Origin: Callipepla californica brunnescens
Lineage: Eukaryota > Chordata > Aves > Galliformes > Odontophoridae
Length of the DNA stretch: 64,000 bases
Direction: 5' to 3'
NCBI GenBank assembly: GCA_023055505.1
Contig: JALIRH010000039.1
Location: 2,666,001-2,730,000 of the forward strand
A model generated the notes under the pieces. That model saw only the letters and a program-made list of their open reading frames with translations, had not been told where the DNA came from and searched no databases. Shown here piece by piece: positions 51,851 to 63,884 of the stretch. Position numbers and translations under genes: made by a program. Each line of letters begins with the position of its first letter. The first letter of the stretch is position 1.

Positions 51851-54800
51851 AGGTATCCAAAACTGCTTTTAACCGAATTCTCTAGGAGGTTATACATAAG
51901 ATTTGCATTGCCCTTACATTGAATGCAAATGTCTGGGATTTCAATGATAAATAAATACTTCAGCAACTGAGGACAGATTTTTCTCGTTTCCATATGTTGC
52001 TGACGGACTAAAAATCTTGTGAGGTCTTTATTTTTCCTTAGTATATAAAATAGAAGTCTTTTACAAATTAGTTCAGTAACTCTTTCAAAATGTATAAACA
52101 CAGTGACCCTTGAGGTAAAAAAAAGAAACAGTCTGTGATTTTGAGTTGCTTTCTTCTTTCAAACCGTGCTCAGTTGTAGGAGATTTTCTAGACAAAACTG
52201 CACATTAGCTAGATTACTTCACAACGCGTTCCAATGACATAAAGTCTATCAACTTCCAAAAGTTAATGACATCCTGCTTCAAATCCTAAGAAAGTGCTAG
52301 ATGTTCCCAGACTGGAAGGATGCTCCTATGGACTGGAAACCACTGTAGGAGAGGACAGCAGTTGTGTTGCACCGTGGGCAACACTGTGGAGGGAGCACTG
52401 GTCCTGCTAGCACTGTCCCTGCTATCCTTACCCCCTTCCTACACTCTTTTATTTCCTGTCACATTTTCCTGCCATCAAGAATTCCTCAGTCCAGCAAAGA
52501 AGTCATGTACATGCGTGTCTTTAAGTACATGGGAGCTGTTCTGGCAGTCACGGACCCGTCCGAGTGTTGTGAGTAATTCACTCTGTGCTGAAAGTAACTG
52601 GCATTGTCTTGATGTTTGTGAAAACTGGAAGGGGCAAGAGTTGTAGCTGATAAAATCATGTTCATTAATAATGGATCTAAGCAGAAAATATGAATCTGAC
52701 TACAAAACCTCTGGCTTGAAGTGTTTTCCAGGTATCTGACTACATAACAGGGAGGTGTGCAAGGCCAGGCTTGATTTAGTTTTGCAAACCACAAATTGGA
52801 CATGGTTCAGGCTTCAACTCTTTCTCGATTAAGGTAGCACAACACTTCTTGAAGTGAGAGCAATGCTCCTCCAAAGAGCCTAGGTTTTCACTTCTCTTTG
52901 CATTAGACACCAGGCACTTCAGCTGTTCTCCCCTCCCTGCAGAACACCTGATGTCTAAATGCTGTCTAACCCACAAAAGTTTTGCTTAGGAATCCAGTGA
53001 TAGTATCTGATTTAAAAAAAAAGAAAAAAAGAACAAGGAATTCCTTTCACAAGGAGCTGAACTGCAGATGGTTATGTGATTTGAGGGCCACTGAACATCA
53101 ACGGTTTCACCAACTGAATCGGAATTACAGAAACACCTGCATGACTGCATCTGCAGACTCAGCGGAATGATGCTCCCATCCAGCCACATGACATCTAACG
53201 TATAATTCTTCTGCATTTTAATCAAATGCATTGTAACGTCAGGATAAAATTTCAATATGAATGCACCTTCATGTAAGAGTAACTAATGGCTGCCGTCCAT
53301 TAGTACCAGTTAAGAGACGTCCTTCCTACTAGGCAATGAGGGCATGGTCACTTTAACTCATTATCTGATTTGTAAATTGCATCCCATTGCACACGAATGG
53401 AACGCTCACCGGAAACCAGTGGGGCACACACAAGTCAGGGAATGTCTGAAGAAAGTCTGTAGGGCTGGGTTCTCAACCCCACACAGAGACAGGTCTGAGT
53501 GTGCTACCCAAGTGGGGCCAGTTCCCTGTAAAACCTGCACTGAGTTTAGCAGCTTAATGCTTAAAAAGGAAAAACTTCTATCGAGCATGTGCGAACTCCG
53601 AGCTTGTAAAGGCTTTTCAGATTTGATGGATTTTCAAGGCTACTGTGAAGCATCTCTTAAGAAATGGCTGATGTAGGCCAATCTCCCAGTTATTGCTTCA
53701 GACCATGATGTTGACGGGGCTTTTCAAGGACAAACTGCCAGAAACACTGAAACATTTTTTTTCTAGTGCCTTTTTTTAGAGAGAGATGAATTGCCTCGGA
53801 TGAAAAAAATTCCAGAAAGAAATCAGCCTGACAAAAACATGAAGTGTGGAGAATGTCCTCTAATTGCTAATACCTGGTGGAGTTACGAGCGCTGAAAATC
53901 AACTTTTTGAACAGGAAGCATTAGTCAACCTTGTGTGACAGAAAACACTGAGTTACCACTTGCTGAATTCGCTGAATGTGCCAGTTGGCTTTTTCCTAAG
54001 ATGTGCCTATGGTTTGGCCTTCAGAAGTGTGTCCCAGTGCCCATGGACTGAATTCAATAGACTTCTGCTGTTGTATGAGGTTCTGCCCGTTGTACAGTTC
54101 AGTCTGGGGCCAGATCTTCTGGAAAACGGATACTGTCATATCATGTTACTCCTTTATTGGCACATTCACACTTCTAGGACCAGTAAAACGAGCCTGAAAG
54201 CACACAGTGAGGTAGAAAGTGAAGATTTAAACTAAGTAAATTTATTCTTGAGTGGCTGGTACTGAAATACAGCGCTTCCTGCCCATGTTTGGCTTTACTT
54301 TAGTTCATTGGTCCCTAGTGCATCCAGAATTATAGCTCAGCAAACATCACCAAGGATCATACGTCTAAAAAAATAACAAAAAATCCACCCAAAAAGTCTC
54401 CCAGGTGTAGTTTAAAGGCAGAAAACCTCCTGGGTGAAGAAACTGACAGACCGTATCTCGACTTGGTCATTTCCCCTTTCAGATGTGGACACACGTTCAG
54501 TACAAATTACTCTGAAATGAGTCATTATTTTCATGTGGCTAACAAATAATAATGATTCAACATTTGCATGTCCCTGAATTGCAGTGGAGTGGGATTACAG
54601 ATGGCACAAGATGCATTAGTTTTACAAAACATATTGAAGATTTCAACTTTGTGATGGAAAGCGTTCTGTCATCGCTTAACTTACATGCATGTGAATACCA
54701 GCATAGTGGGGAGCCTGGAGATACGAGAACCACTGAAGATGCAGAAAGTAGGTACACAGAAGTAAAGTGTAAGTTTTCAAATCTCAAGTTTGCATTCATT

Positions 54801-57800
54801 TTCGTAAGAACTGACCAGCAAAGCTCCAACCTGCTCAGAAAGTTTATGGTGGAGCCCCAGACAGAACCCAAATGAAGTCCAACTGGCAAGCATTAATGGG
54901 AGCTGCAGACATGTATATGGACGTGTGAAGCACCCCAACGGGAGCTCTGTAAGGCAGTGCGTGGCCATGTAGGCATCACTTCAATCACCACAGGAAAATA
55001 ATCCACAGGGAGAAACCTCAAAGAAACTGTCACGTGACGGAGGCCAAAAATGAAACCATGAAATAAAAGCAGCGTTGGAGTCTATTCACTGAGCTATACA
55101 GTAAACAAGAGCCAGCCGGTAGAAATTAAATGGCCAAGAGTTTCAGAAATGGTTCATCACTGAATTCTCTAACTTAGACAGAGCTTCAGCACGACACAAC
55201 TGCAAGGGGCCAGCAACCAGGAGTCCCAGGGACCTCGGCACCTCTCCTGTCAGAAGGAAGCTTCCCCTGGAGCAACAGCAGTCACAACTTGCAGAATCCC
55301 TCCTCCCTTCTGCCAGTGCTGACCACTGCAGCTGCATAAATAAATGCTAAGGGATGTCTTTTGCTTACTTAAAACAAGAAGAGCTACTGAAAGCTATGAA
55401 GGGCTACGAACTTCACCCTAATTCCTAAGAATTTTCTTTGTTTTGTTATTATTCCGTGTTTTAAACAGAAACAAGGGACGCAGCAAATAGGTCTCACTGA
55501 CAAGGCAGGAGTTAAGAAAAGCTCTGATAAGTATTGCTCTGCTGAAGAATACAGTACATGAAATGGTGGCAGCCCTGCAATAGGTCAGTGATAATGATGC
55601 TCCTGAGGTTATGCTACACCGACAGCAACCCTATAAATGTCAAAGCCCTGCAGAATCTCCCTGGGAAAGGCTTCCTGCTACCTGACAAGCCTCCAGCAGC
55701 CATTATGCTGGGCAACAAAAATCTCTATGAAGAGTTTGTTCTCTCTGTGCAGGCAATCTTTTCCCTGAAGCCATTGCCTAGTTCAAAATCCCGCCGTGAT
55801 TTAGAGGATACCGGTCTCACTTACACGGAGATGAAAGAACAAAACCTTTCCTGACAGTTGCACATAAATAGGTGTAATGAACAATGAAATCATCAGTTAA
55901 CAGAGCAGACAGCAAACATTGCTGGAGGGTTTTAGGACGGTGGTAAGAGCCCATATGAACCACCTAAACTGGTGGAATATGGAGTGGATGATAAGTAAAT
56001 AACGTGTATAAATCAAGTCTAATTGCAATCACGATCACTGGTTTCTGTTCCTTGTTCTGGTGCCCATCAGCCACCCGAATTGGAAGTTCTTGCAGAGTCC
56101 TGTATGTCCGTGTACGTCTCACTGGCTGCAGACTCAGGTGCAAATTGTTCCAGCAATACTGCTCTGGTACATCCAAGGCAAAGCAATCCATAAGAGTGAC
56201 AATGAAAGCTCTTATCTTGTGAGACGTCCTTTTCCAATGGTCACTGACCAATAGCCAACCTATTAATCACGGTAAACCAAGTTTGTTGGGTCCGTGCTGG
56301 CCAAAGCACTTGAGAAAAGACAAAAGGCATCGTGTTCCAGCTGGCACCTGCAAGTCATTACACACGGCGATGGAGGTACGCAAAAGAACATTTTGAGAAC
56401 TGATGCTAAGAAGAAAGGTGCATTTCTTTTTGGAACAGACTGAACCATTTTCTGATCTCTAGGTGCCTCGGGGTCTTAGAAATCAAAGTAAATAAAATCA
56501 CATGCCAGATGTTCATCTGGAAAAGTGACAGATCTCCAGTTACTTCTCACCAGTCCTGGGAGCTGATTCCGCTTCCCACACCATACTGTATTTTGTAAGG
56601 CTGTTTTATCGGGCCAGTGGTAGGGGGCAAATGCTCCAAAATCATAAGAAAACTGAATCTGGGTCCCACCTTCTTCCCAAAGCATCTCATCTACCTACCA
56701 CCACATCTTTCAGTCTGCCTTCGATGTCTGAGGATATCAGGACACATACGATGCACAGTGAAAACCAGACATGCAGTTTTAGGAGAATCTAAAATGCGGT
56801 GGCTGACTCCTTCCAGAAAGCATCCTGAAGAAAGGAAGGGAGAAGATGAGAAGATGACACCTCCTCTGGACAGTGCGAGGCAGCCACAGCCAGGTAGGAA
56901 TACTTTGAGTTACATTTATGTTCGGTGAATGCGTTTTACATTGGTGCTATATGAATGTCAGTGAATGCTGGTCAGAAAGGAAGCACTGGAGATAAATCCA
57001 CTTTAATTGCTAACAGTCAGAATGCACGACGCTTTAGTGAGATTTCTTACATCTGTTTTGATCAAATCTGTTATCATAAAGTGTTTTCATTCTATGTTGA
57101 TATAGTATGTATCTAGAAATTCTAACTCTACAAAAGTAAAGAGATATGACAGTGTATTTTGTCTTGTTTTCTAGAGTTTCACTTCTGGGAGATAAACTAT
57201 CCGCATCAGACGACTTTCCATTGAAAGACAAGAAGACCAATTCATGATCACAGCCTGAGAAATATCCTTCATGTCATACCACCTCATCCTGGATCTGACA
57301 CCCCTTTCAAAGATAAAGAAAGCCCTCAGACTGCGTCTCTCCCAGTAAATCATTTCAGCTTGTGTTTCATTTTAACTTGCCGAGTCAATCAGTGGGACAA
57401 TTTCCTGCGTAGAGTTAATTGCCAGCACCACTGCAAGCTCAAAAGGCAGGTCAGCAGCCACTGGATCGATCCCTGCCTAAGTCCCTGAGACCACCTAGCT
57501 GTCCAGGCTCTGCTGTCACTGACATTTCTGTGCCCTCCCAGCTTTTGGCATCTGAGTTACCATGTCATAACACTGCCCAGTGTCTTTTTTTGCTTTGGTT
57601 TGTTTTGAATTACCAGAATCTCTGGTCACCTCCGTCTGTAAAATCAGTAGAAACAACAGACACCTGGTAGTTAAGTTTCACGGGCTAACAAGTTTAGGAC
57701 CAGAAAGGATTGTGCTGAGCTCTGACCTCCTACACAGGTTTTTGGACTCTGTAGCATTTAGATCCCAGTTTTCATCTCACCCAGAAGGTATTTAGGCAAA

Positions 57801-58774
57801 GTTGAGCTGTGCACAGTCTGAATTTAGACAGAAACTCCCCAAGAAGATGCTACAGCTGAAGGAAATTAGATGAAGACTCTGCTTCTCTCCCTTCTGCAGT
57901 ACACTGAGCTAGGACCAGATGCGCAGTGTGGTGGTATGGTAGAGCCTCCAAACATTTTAAGATTGATCGTGGTTTTGGCAGTTCTTGAGCTTTTCAGAGG
58001 GAGCAGAGAGGAACATGTTTGCAGAATGCAAAGGATGCATAGGATACGTGTCTGGGAACTGCTGAGGCAGGTATGTAAGGTCACAGAGGCAAGAAGCTGT
58101 GTGAGCAGCAGGACAAGTAACTATCAGCATTTTCTCATGGGAATCATTTGCTGAGGCAGTACTGCTTCAGAGAAAGGGGTGAACTTTCAGCCTAGCATTC
58201 TGCCTGTGACCTGCTCTGATCCAGGACCGTCTCATTCACACTGCAAATAAAAGAGAATTCCAGGCAGGAGATTCCCTGAGCTGCAGTCACTGCTTCTCCT
58301 TCACCGGAGAGCAGAGGCAGCAGGCTCCAGGATCCGGCTGCTTCCAGCCAGCAGGCAGCAAGGGGCAGCCCATCTGCAGCAGGGGGCTGCCTCTCCCTGC
58401 TTTCCCGTAGCTCCATACCTGTGCAGAAACTCAGACCCTACCTTCTGAAATCATCTGTTATAACAGACACACAAATGTATTATATCTGCACACCTGGCCC
58501 GTCTGCAGAGCCCACGAAATGTGTTAGACTTGTTATTACTTGATTATTCCTTTGCACAGCTGTACGTTCCTGCTCCCAAATGCTTAGGAAACATTTCTGC
58601 CGATGTGCATAGGCTCACAGCTTTGAAGGCTAGAGAAAATCCCTTGAAAGTCTACAAATCACTATGTGCTGTTGCGCTGGCATCAAACATATTAATTCAT
58701 GTTTGGTTACGGCAGCTCTTCTGGTCTTGCTTTGAAAACGTCAAAAAGCACAGTGTCTACTTTGTGCCTTGAAC
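51851..58774. other. Gene-free intergenic sequence
   Basis: No supported gene over 6.9 kb. Open frames near 53344-53676, 54552-54875 and 55558-55854 reach about 98-110 codons, but they overlap antisense frames and show no domain. A-rich runs occur at about 53011-53034. No CR1 tail was recognised. Confidence 0.6.
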
Positions 58775-59690
58775 GTTAGCCTTCAGTCATTTTTGCTATT
58801 CAAGTCCAACTTCTCTCCTGAATTTGCTCGACTGGCTTGCAGGCCACCACTCTTTTCTGAAAGATCAAGAGTTTCATCAGTATCTAGCAGACAGTTCCAG
58901 AGTGATCTCACAGATACATCCTTGCACATTATACCCATGTCACGTCTCAGTCTTCTTCCCAGTAAGCTAGGCAGATTGAGTGCTTTAAGTCTTTCACCAT
59001 TAAGCACTTCCTTCAGCCCTGAAATCCTCTCTGTGGCTCTTTTCTGTACCCTCTCCACTTTTCCAACAATCTTTTAAAACTGCAAGCACCAGAAACTGCA
59101 TAATCTTATACTGTCTGTATTAAAACCAATTGTGTTTGAATGGGCTCAGCTCATCAAGCAATTGAGATCACTTGGAGTATCATTCTCATCATTGTCTGTC
59201 ACTCCACCGATGTTCCTGTCATCCTCAAATTTATCAGCTGTGAATTTACAGTGTTTACATCCAGCTCATTGAAGAAAACATTAACTAGCATCTGACCCGA
59301 TGCTGATCCTGGTAAAACTCTCCTGTTTGATAACGCTTCCTGATTCGTAGCTAGCTTTTAACAGGCTGTTAGCCAATTGCTAATCTAATTAGTGCATGCT
59401 CTGTTGCTATTTCTAATGTTTTTTGATCAGAATATCACACAGTGTTAATTCTAATCTCCATAAAAAATGAATATCGCATCTTTTCATTGACCTTTATCAT
59501 TCAGTCTTTACCTTCATCATATTATTTGATGCGCCTCATCAAAGAAAGAAATTGGGTTTGTCTTATAAGGCTTATTCCTCCTAAAACTGTATTTGGTGCC
59601 ATTAATTACATTTCCATTCTTTACTGTTTCGATCCCGTGTCAGTTATTTCAGTGCAGGCTAACAGACCCTGATGTGTTTGAGGTCTCTCT
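58775..59690 (-). pseudogene. Ancient CR1/L3-like LINE reverse-transcriptase relic
   Basis: The minus strand retains the C-terminal part of a CR1-clade reverse transcriptase. At 58783-59058 an open frame carries an 'ERVQKRAT' box followed by 'GLKEVLNGERLKALNLPSLL' and then 'GRRLRRD', the order seen in the CR1/L3 pol C-terminus. Further along in minus orientation, 59218-59229 encodes F-E-D-D where the family has the catalytic F/Y-A-D-D. The spacing between the two is about half the usual, indicating an internal deletion. Upstream RT sequence is recognisable only at the nucleotide level to about 59690 and is broken by stops. The element is inactive and much more diverged than the CR1 tails elsewhere in the window. 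CR1 versus L3 assignment is uncertain. Confidence 0.75.
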
Positions 59691-60009
59691 GCGCGGTCTG
59701 TGCCTGTTCTAAACCCAAACAAAACCATTTCTTGAACCCGCTCCTTGAAAACCGACGTGTTTCATGGTAGTGGCTCGTTGTTTATTTGTATTGACATCAT
59801 CAGGTGATTAAAAGTGGCTACTTGCCACGCGTAAGCTGCAAACAAACTGTGCGCGTGTCCGCTCCTACTGCCGGCCTCTGCTTTCCAAGTGCTTCCCAGT
59901 GACCACTGGTACGGAAATCATTACCACCCTGCAGCTCCAGAGAGAGCCCCGTGCCTCCTGAAGCGTGCCTTGCAAGGACACCTCGAGAGGGGCCATGAGG
60001 AAACATCAG
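59691..60009. other. Gene-free intergenic sequence
   Basis: Nothing recognised. CpG dinucleotides rise modestly at 59825-59990, but there is no gene or repeat. Confidence 0.6.
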
Positions 60010-60560
60010 CCATCACACAACCATCTACGAATGTTAGATTTCTACAAAGTGATCCCACTGAATTGTAATTAAGGGTTTGAAAGTCGAATGATTTTAAGTG
60101 CTAGTTTTAATTACCGCTTGGTGAACTTTAGTGTGTTAGAATTGTCACAACTTTCCTTTAGAATTAGTGTCAAGCCAGGCAATACAGTGGGAAATTATTA
60201 ACTCATACTTTGGTTCAGCAATTATCTGCATTACAAGGTTTATGCAATTAGCTGTTTAAGATGTCATTATATTTTGCCATCTGGTACACAGGAGTTTATG
60301 CATATGAACAGGCACGTGTTGAAGTGATTTTCACTATATGACTCTTGATCTCAACCCAAATCATCACTATAATGAGTGGAAGACACAGTGTACAGTACAT
60401 TAGTGGCAGGTGCATACTATCAACTTCATTTTAATAGAAGACTTTCATGTTTCCATTTTTAAAGTATTCTGCACAAGTGCTGAAAAATTAATTGCTCGTT
60501 TGCAATTTAGCAAAAACCGAAGACATGCTTTTGCTAAATGCTAAGGAATATCAGTTTTCA
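60010..60560. promoter_or_regulatory. Candidate conserved non-coding element (strong)
   Basis: The sequence includes TTGTAATTAAGGG, GTTTTAATTACCGC, GAAATTATTAACTC, CAATTATCTGC, TATGCAATTAGCTG, a GCATATGAAC octamer-like word and AAATTAATTGC. This is a dense cluster of homeodomain and POU-type sites in unique sequence, roughly 0.5-1 kb upstream of the CpG-rich domain. A promoter-proximal enhancer is the natural interpretation, inferred from texture and position only. Confidence 0.42.
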
Positions 60561-61478
60561 GAAAAGCGGCCGCCCATTTAACTTCTTTCTATCTCTAACT
60601 TTGGGCCAATTTCTGCCTGAGACAATAAGTCTCACCGAAGTTTGGCCTAGAATACTTCATGCTGCACGTGGCAAACTGCCTGGGATGGTCTCAGGGCACT
60701 GAAGCTATTGCAGAGCTGCAGGGATGCCTTCAAACACGCAAGCATCCCTCGTGCAGCGGCCTGCAATGCCTCGGGTGTGAGCCACGGCCAACCACCGTGA
60801 CCTCATGGCTTTGCCTGCTGCCTCACAGCGGAGGAATAGATTTAAAACTGGGAAGGAGAAAAGGTGCTGTTGTCAACAGCCCCACCACAAGGAGATCCGT
60901 GCTGCCGGGCAGGACGGGGTGTAAATATGAGCAATGACATCACTGCGTACTTAGATAAGACTGTGGCGTTTCTGATGCGTACCGAGCGTGGTGTTCTAAA
61001 GATATCTGGAATCTTTAATTGATTAAATTGCAGATATTACCCTCATTTGACACGAGGAGACTGGGCTCTGCAACTGCAGGAGAGCTCCCCGGGCACGGGG
61101 TGGCTGAGCCATCAGCGGGGCCGTGTTTGCCGTCCCCTATAGCAGGCTGCAGCCACGCTCTTGTTTAGCTGCAGAAGCTGCAGAGTTTGGGGCAGGACGA
61201 GGGTCCGGCATTAGGGGGAGGAGAGGACAGCTCCGGCCACTTTCACCTCCGAGATTTACTAAGCGCTTCAAGGACGGTTCGTAACGCAAATCGCGCTGCT
61301 CTGTCGGCAGATCGCATGTCGCGACACTGCTGTGGGTCGCGGAGCTCCGGGCGCTGCCACGTCCCGGCAGTGCCGGCCGTCCCTGGGGGGGGGAAGCGGA
61401 TTTTCAGCCCCAGAGCGACGCGACGCAGGGACTGCGCGGCTCCATCTGCAGCTTCGGGACTGAATGACATTAACAGGC

Positions 61479-61491
61479 CGCCCTCTAGTGT
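61479..61491 (-). promoter_or_regulatory. CTCF-like motif, minus orientation
   Basis: CGCCCTCTAGTGT matches 12 of 13 positions of the reverse-complement CTCF core YGCCMYCTRSTGG. It lies in the left part of the CpG-rich domain, pointing back toward the gene desert. Confidence 0.55.
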
Positions 61492-62088
61492 CATATTTTA
61501 TTACACGGGTAAAAAAAACAAACGAAAAACAAATGGGCCGGGCAGGTAAAAGACGCGTATTTCGCTTTGTGAACACCAGCGAGTCACCCCTACGAGGTGG
61601 CCCCCGAGCATCTCTGCTTCGTCCTCTGCCAGGGTAAAACGTGGCCTGAAGAGGCTGTTCCTACAGGGGTTCGAGGCATCGATCCCAGAAAGCCAAAGGA
61701 ATTCTTTCTCCGTGCACACACGCACTCAGGATTCGCCCGTTCTCTAAAGTTGATGGCGACGTTCGCATGGGAGGTGGTGCCTCGGAGACACCACTGCGAA
61801 CTGCCAACGCTGGCGGTCCAGCTGAACGCCTTGTGCCCCACAGCCCTCACTGGTGGCCCACGAAGGGGCACATCCAGGTGGGCACATCGGAGGGGCCGAG
61901 GCAGAGCGGCTCCTTGGGCGAGCTGGGGCGGCTGCCTGAACGCTGCGTCCTCCTCCACCCCGTCCTTACACCCGAATTCCCCGTTCGTGAGAGTCTGAGA
62001 GTGAGTGGGAAGCCCGTTTGCAGCTCTTCTCCCCTCGGGGTCCCCATATCCCTCCGTGGGGTCCCGGGGCGGCAGTGTCGGGACGCGG

Positions 62089-62104
62089 CCTGCAGGGGGC
62101 GCCA
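62089..62104 (+). promoter_or_regulatory. CTCF-like motif, plus orientation
   Basis: CCTGCAGGGGGCGCCA contains the CAGGGGGCGC core of the CTCF consensus in forward orientation. It points toward the putative gene at the right edge and is divergent from the motif at 61479-61491. Confidence 0.6.
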
Positions 62105-62329
62105 CAAGCCGAGCCGGGCACTGCGCGCTCACGGACACGCGTGTGCGTGACACAGACGGATGCGCGCGTAAACTCACGCGTGGAGCTGGGACGGCTGACG
62201 GGGCCCGGCGTGAACGGGCCCGGGTTTACACGGTGCTGAGGTGTGGGGTGAGCCCGGCTGCGGGGAGGTGATGTTCCAGCAGGGCAACTGCTGCGCTGCG
62301 TGTCGCAACGCCGCAACTGGGGTTATTTA

Positions 62330-62440
62330 TTCCTGTGCCTTCTTATTAATTTAATTAAGCCCCGTCGGTGTCACATTTTTTTTTTTTTCCTCCGTATTAA
62401 AGGAAATGAAGTCAACGTCATTAAAAGGAGTGGGATAGGC
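62330..62440. promoter_or_regulatory. AT-rich island within the CpG domain
   Basis: An abrupt AT-rich insertion in otherwise GC-rich sequence. It has TTATTAATTTAATTAAGC (core TAATTAA at 62352-62358), a T run, and a CRE-like GTCAACGTCATT. This could be a homeodomain/CREB-bound promoter element, inferred from motifs only. Confidence 0.35.
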
Positions 62441-63079
62441 GTATGCCAAAGTATTTGTAAGAGCACGTTAAAAATACCCTGATATGAATTCCAGCTGTCC
62501 TGCGGGCGCTGCCGGGAAGCAGCTCTGCACGGCCTCGGGCTGCGCTTTCACAACAGCATCCCATTCCCATGGGCCTGCGCTGTGTCCTTCGGAGCGGGTC
62601 TGGGGGCTGTTTGCAACCGAACAGGAATTGGGGACACGCTGCTGGGCGGCAGCGTCACCTGGACGAGCACACCAGGCAGAGTTTGGGGCTCGGCGGTACT
62701 GTGAGCACGGAGGCGTTCCCCGAATTCAACACGTGGGGAAATATTGGAGCTCAGTGCTGCAGGGAAAGCGACTCCGGCCTCGCGCTGCTGCGCGTTGGGG
62801 TTATTGTGGGGTGGGAGGTGAGCGCCTGCTGGGGCTGCAGGGCGAGGGGAGAGCTGCAGGTGGGTTTATGGAAGGGTTTGTTCCTTAGTGACACGCAGGG
62901 AAGTGATAGGAAGAGTGCTGCGGGCCCAGCGAGAGGCCGAGCATGGACATCCCAGGCCCCAAGCCCTGACCCTACTGATGGCTTTTAGTGATCTGACCCG
63001 GGCACAGAGCAGCCCGTGAGGATCCCTCAGCAGCCGTGGGGGTCCTCACGGTGTCCCTTCCAACTCAGGGTGTTCTGTG

Positions 63080-63262
63080 CTGCTATGACACGTGTGCATG
63101 TGCTCTGCATCCGTGTGTGCGCATCCTCGTGCAGATGTGCGTGTGCGCAGGTATGTGCTCGGCACGCGTGTGTGTGTGTGCGCGTCCACGTGCTATGCAC
63201 GTGTGCATTTGTGCAGCCGTGCAGATACGGGACGCGTCTGTGTGTGCGTGCTCCGTGTGGCA
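63080..63262. repeat. Degenerate TG/CG minisatellite
   Basis: About 180 bases dominated by alternating purine-pyrimidine GTGTGC, GCGTGTG and CACGTG units, including a (GT)n core at about 63168-63180. It is not a perfect tandem. It has Z-DNA-forming character and lies a few hundred bases upstream of the likely transcription start region. Confidence 0.75.
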
Positions 63263-63308
63263 GCGCGGGGCTGCGCGGGGCAGGGGGCGGTGCGCTGACT
63301 CCCATTGA

Positions 63309-63320
63309 CCCCCCCCCCCC
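63309..63320. repeat. Poly-C followed by (CA)n
   Basis: Run of about 12 C followed by ATACACACACACAC. Long C runs are prone to sequencing and assembly length errors. Confidence 0.85.
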
Positions 63321-63569
63321 CATACACACACACACCCCGGGGCTGCGCACGGGGCCGGGCCGCTGGCTGGATGTCTCCCCCCCGCCTTGCCGCCTTCCTG
63401 GGGTTATTTCTCTCTCTCTTTTTTTTTTTTCCTTTCTTTCTATTTATTTATTTTTTTCCGGGGGGGCGGCTCCCGGTTCGCCTCAGTCCGCGCTGTCCGC
63501 GTGTGCGCGGCGCCGGGCGCGGAGCGGAGCTGCGAGCAGCGGTACTGCGGGGCGGCACTGCGGCAAAAT

Positions 63570-63641
63570 GGGGGGGGAACGGGGGGGGAAAGACGGGAGA
63601 GCAGAGAGGACGCGGAGGTCGGGGAAGCCCCGGGGGGGGGG
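63570..63641 (+). other. G-quadruplex-forming cluster
   Basis: Five G runs in 72 bases: 63570-63577 (8), 63581-63588 (8), 63595-63597 (3), 63621-63624 (4) and 63632-63641 (10). Several four-tract combinations meet the usual G4 rule. The cluster is in the densest part of the CpG island. Confidence 0.75.
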
Positions 63642-63723
63642 CGGCGCAGCGCGGATGTTGCGCGGGTTTTGCGCGGAGCGGCGCGGCCGGAGCTGCGCGG
63701 GCTGCGCTCCTCGCTCTTTGGTT

Positions 63724-63882
63724 GTTTTTTTTTTTTCTTTCTTTTTTTTTTGTGTGTGTGCGTTATTTGTTTTTTTCTTAACTTCTTTTTGTTGTTGCGG
63801 TGGTTGTTGGCTGTTTATCTTTTTTTTTTTTTTTCCGTCCCCCCCCCCCATTTTTTTTTCCTTTTTCCTTTTCCCGTCCCCC
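63724..63882 (+). repeat. Pyrimidine-rich homopolymer region
   Basis: Alternating long T and C runs, with TGTGTGTG at 63752-63760 and GTTGTTG words. It is almost entirely pyrimidine on the + strand up to CCCGTCCCCCAG. It could be the polypyrimidine tract of an intron end. Run lengths may be unreliable. Confidence 0.7.
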
Positions 63883-63884
63883 AG

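Noticed and set aside
61668..61677. GGTTCGAGGC resembling a tRNA B box
   Set aside because: No A box, acceptor stem or anticodon arm can be arranged around it.
61590..62177. 195-codon minus-strand frame and overlapping plus-strand frames in the CpG domain
   Set aside because: High GC content removes stop codons in all frames. The arginine/proline-rich translations match nothing and overlap antisense.
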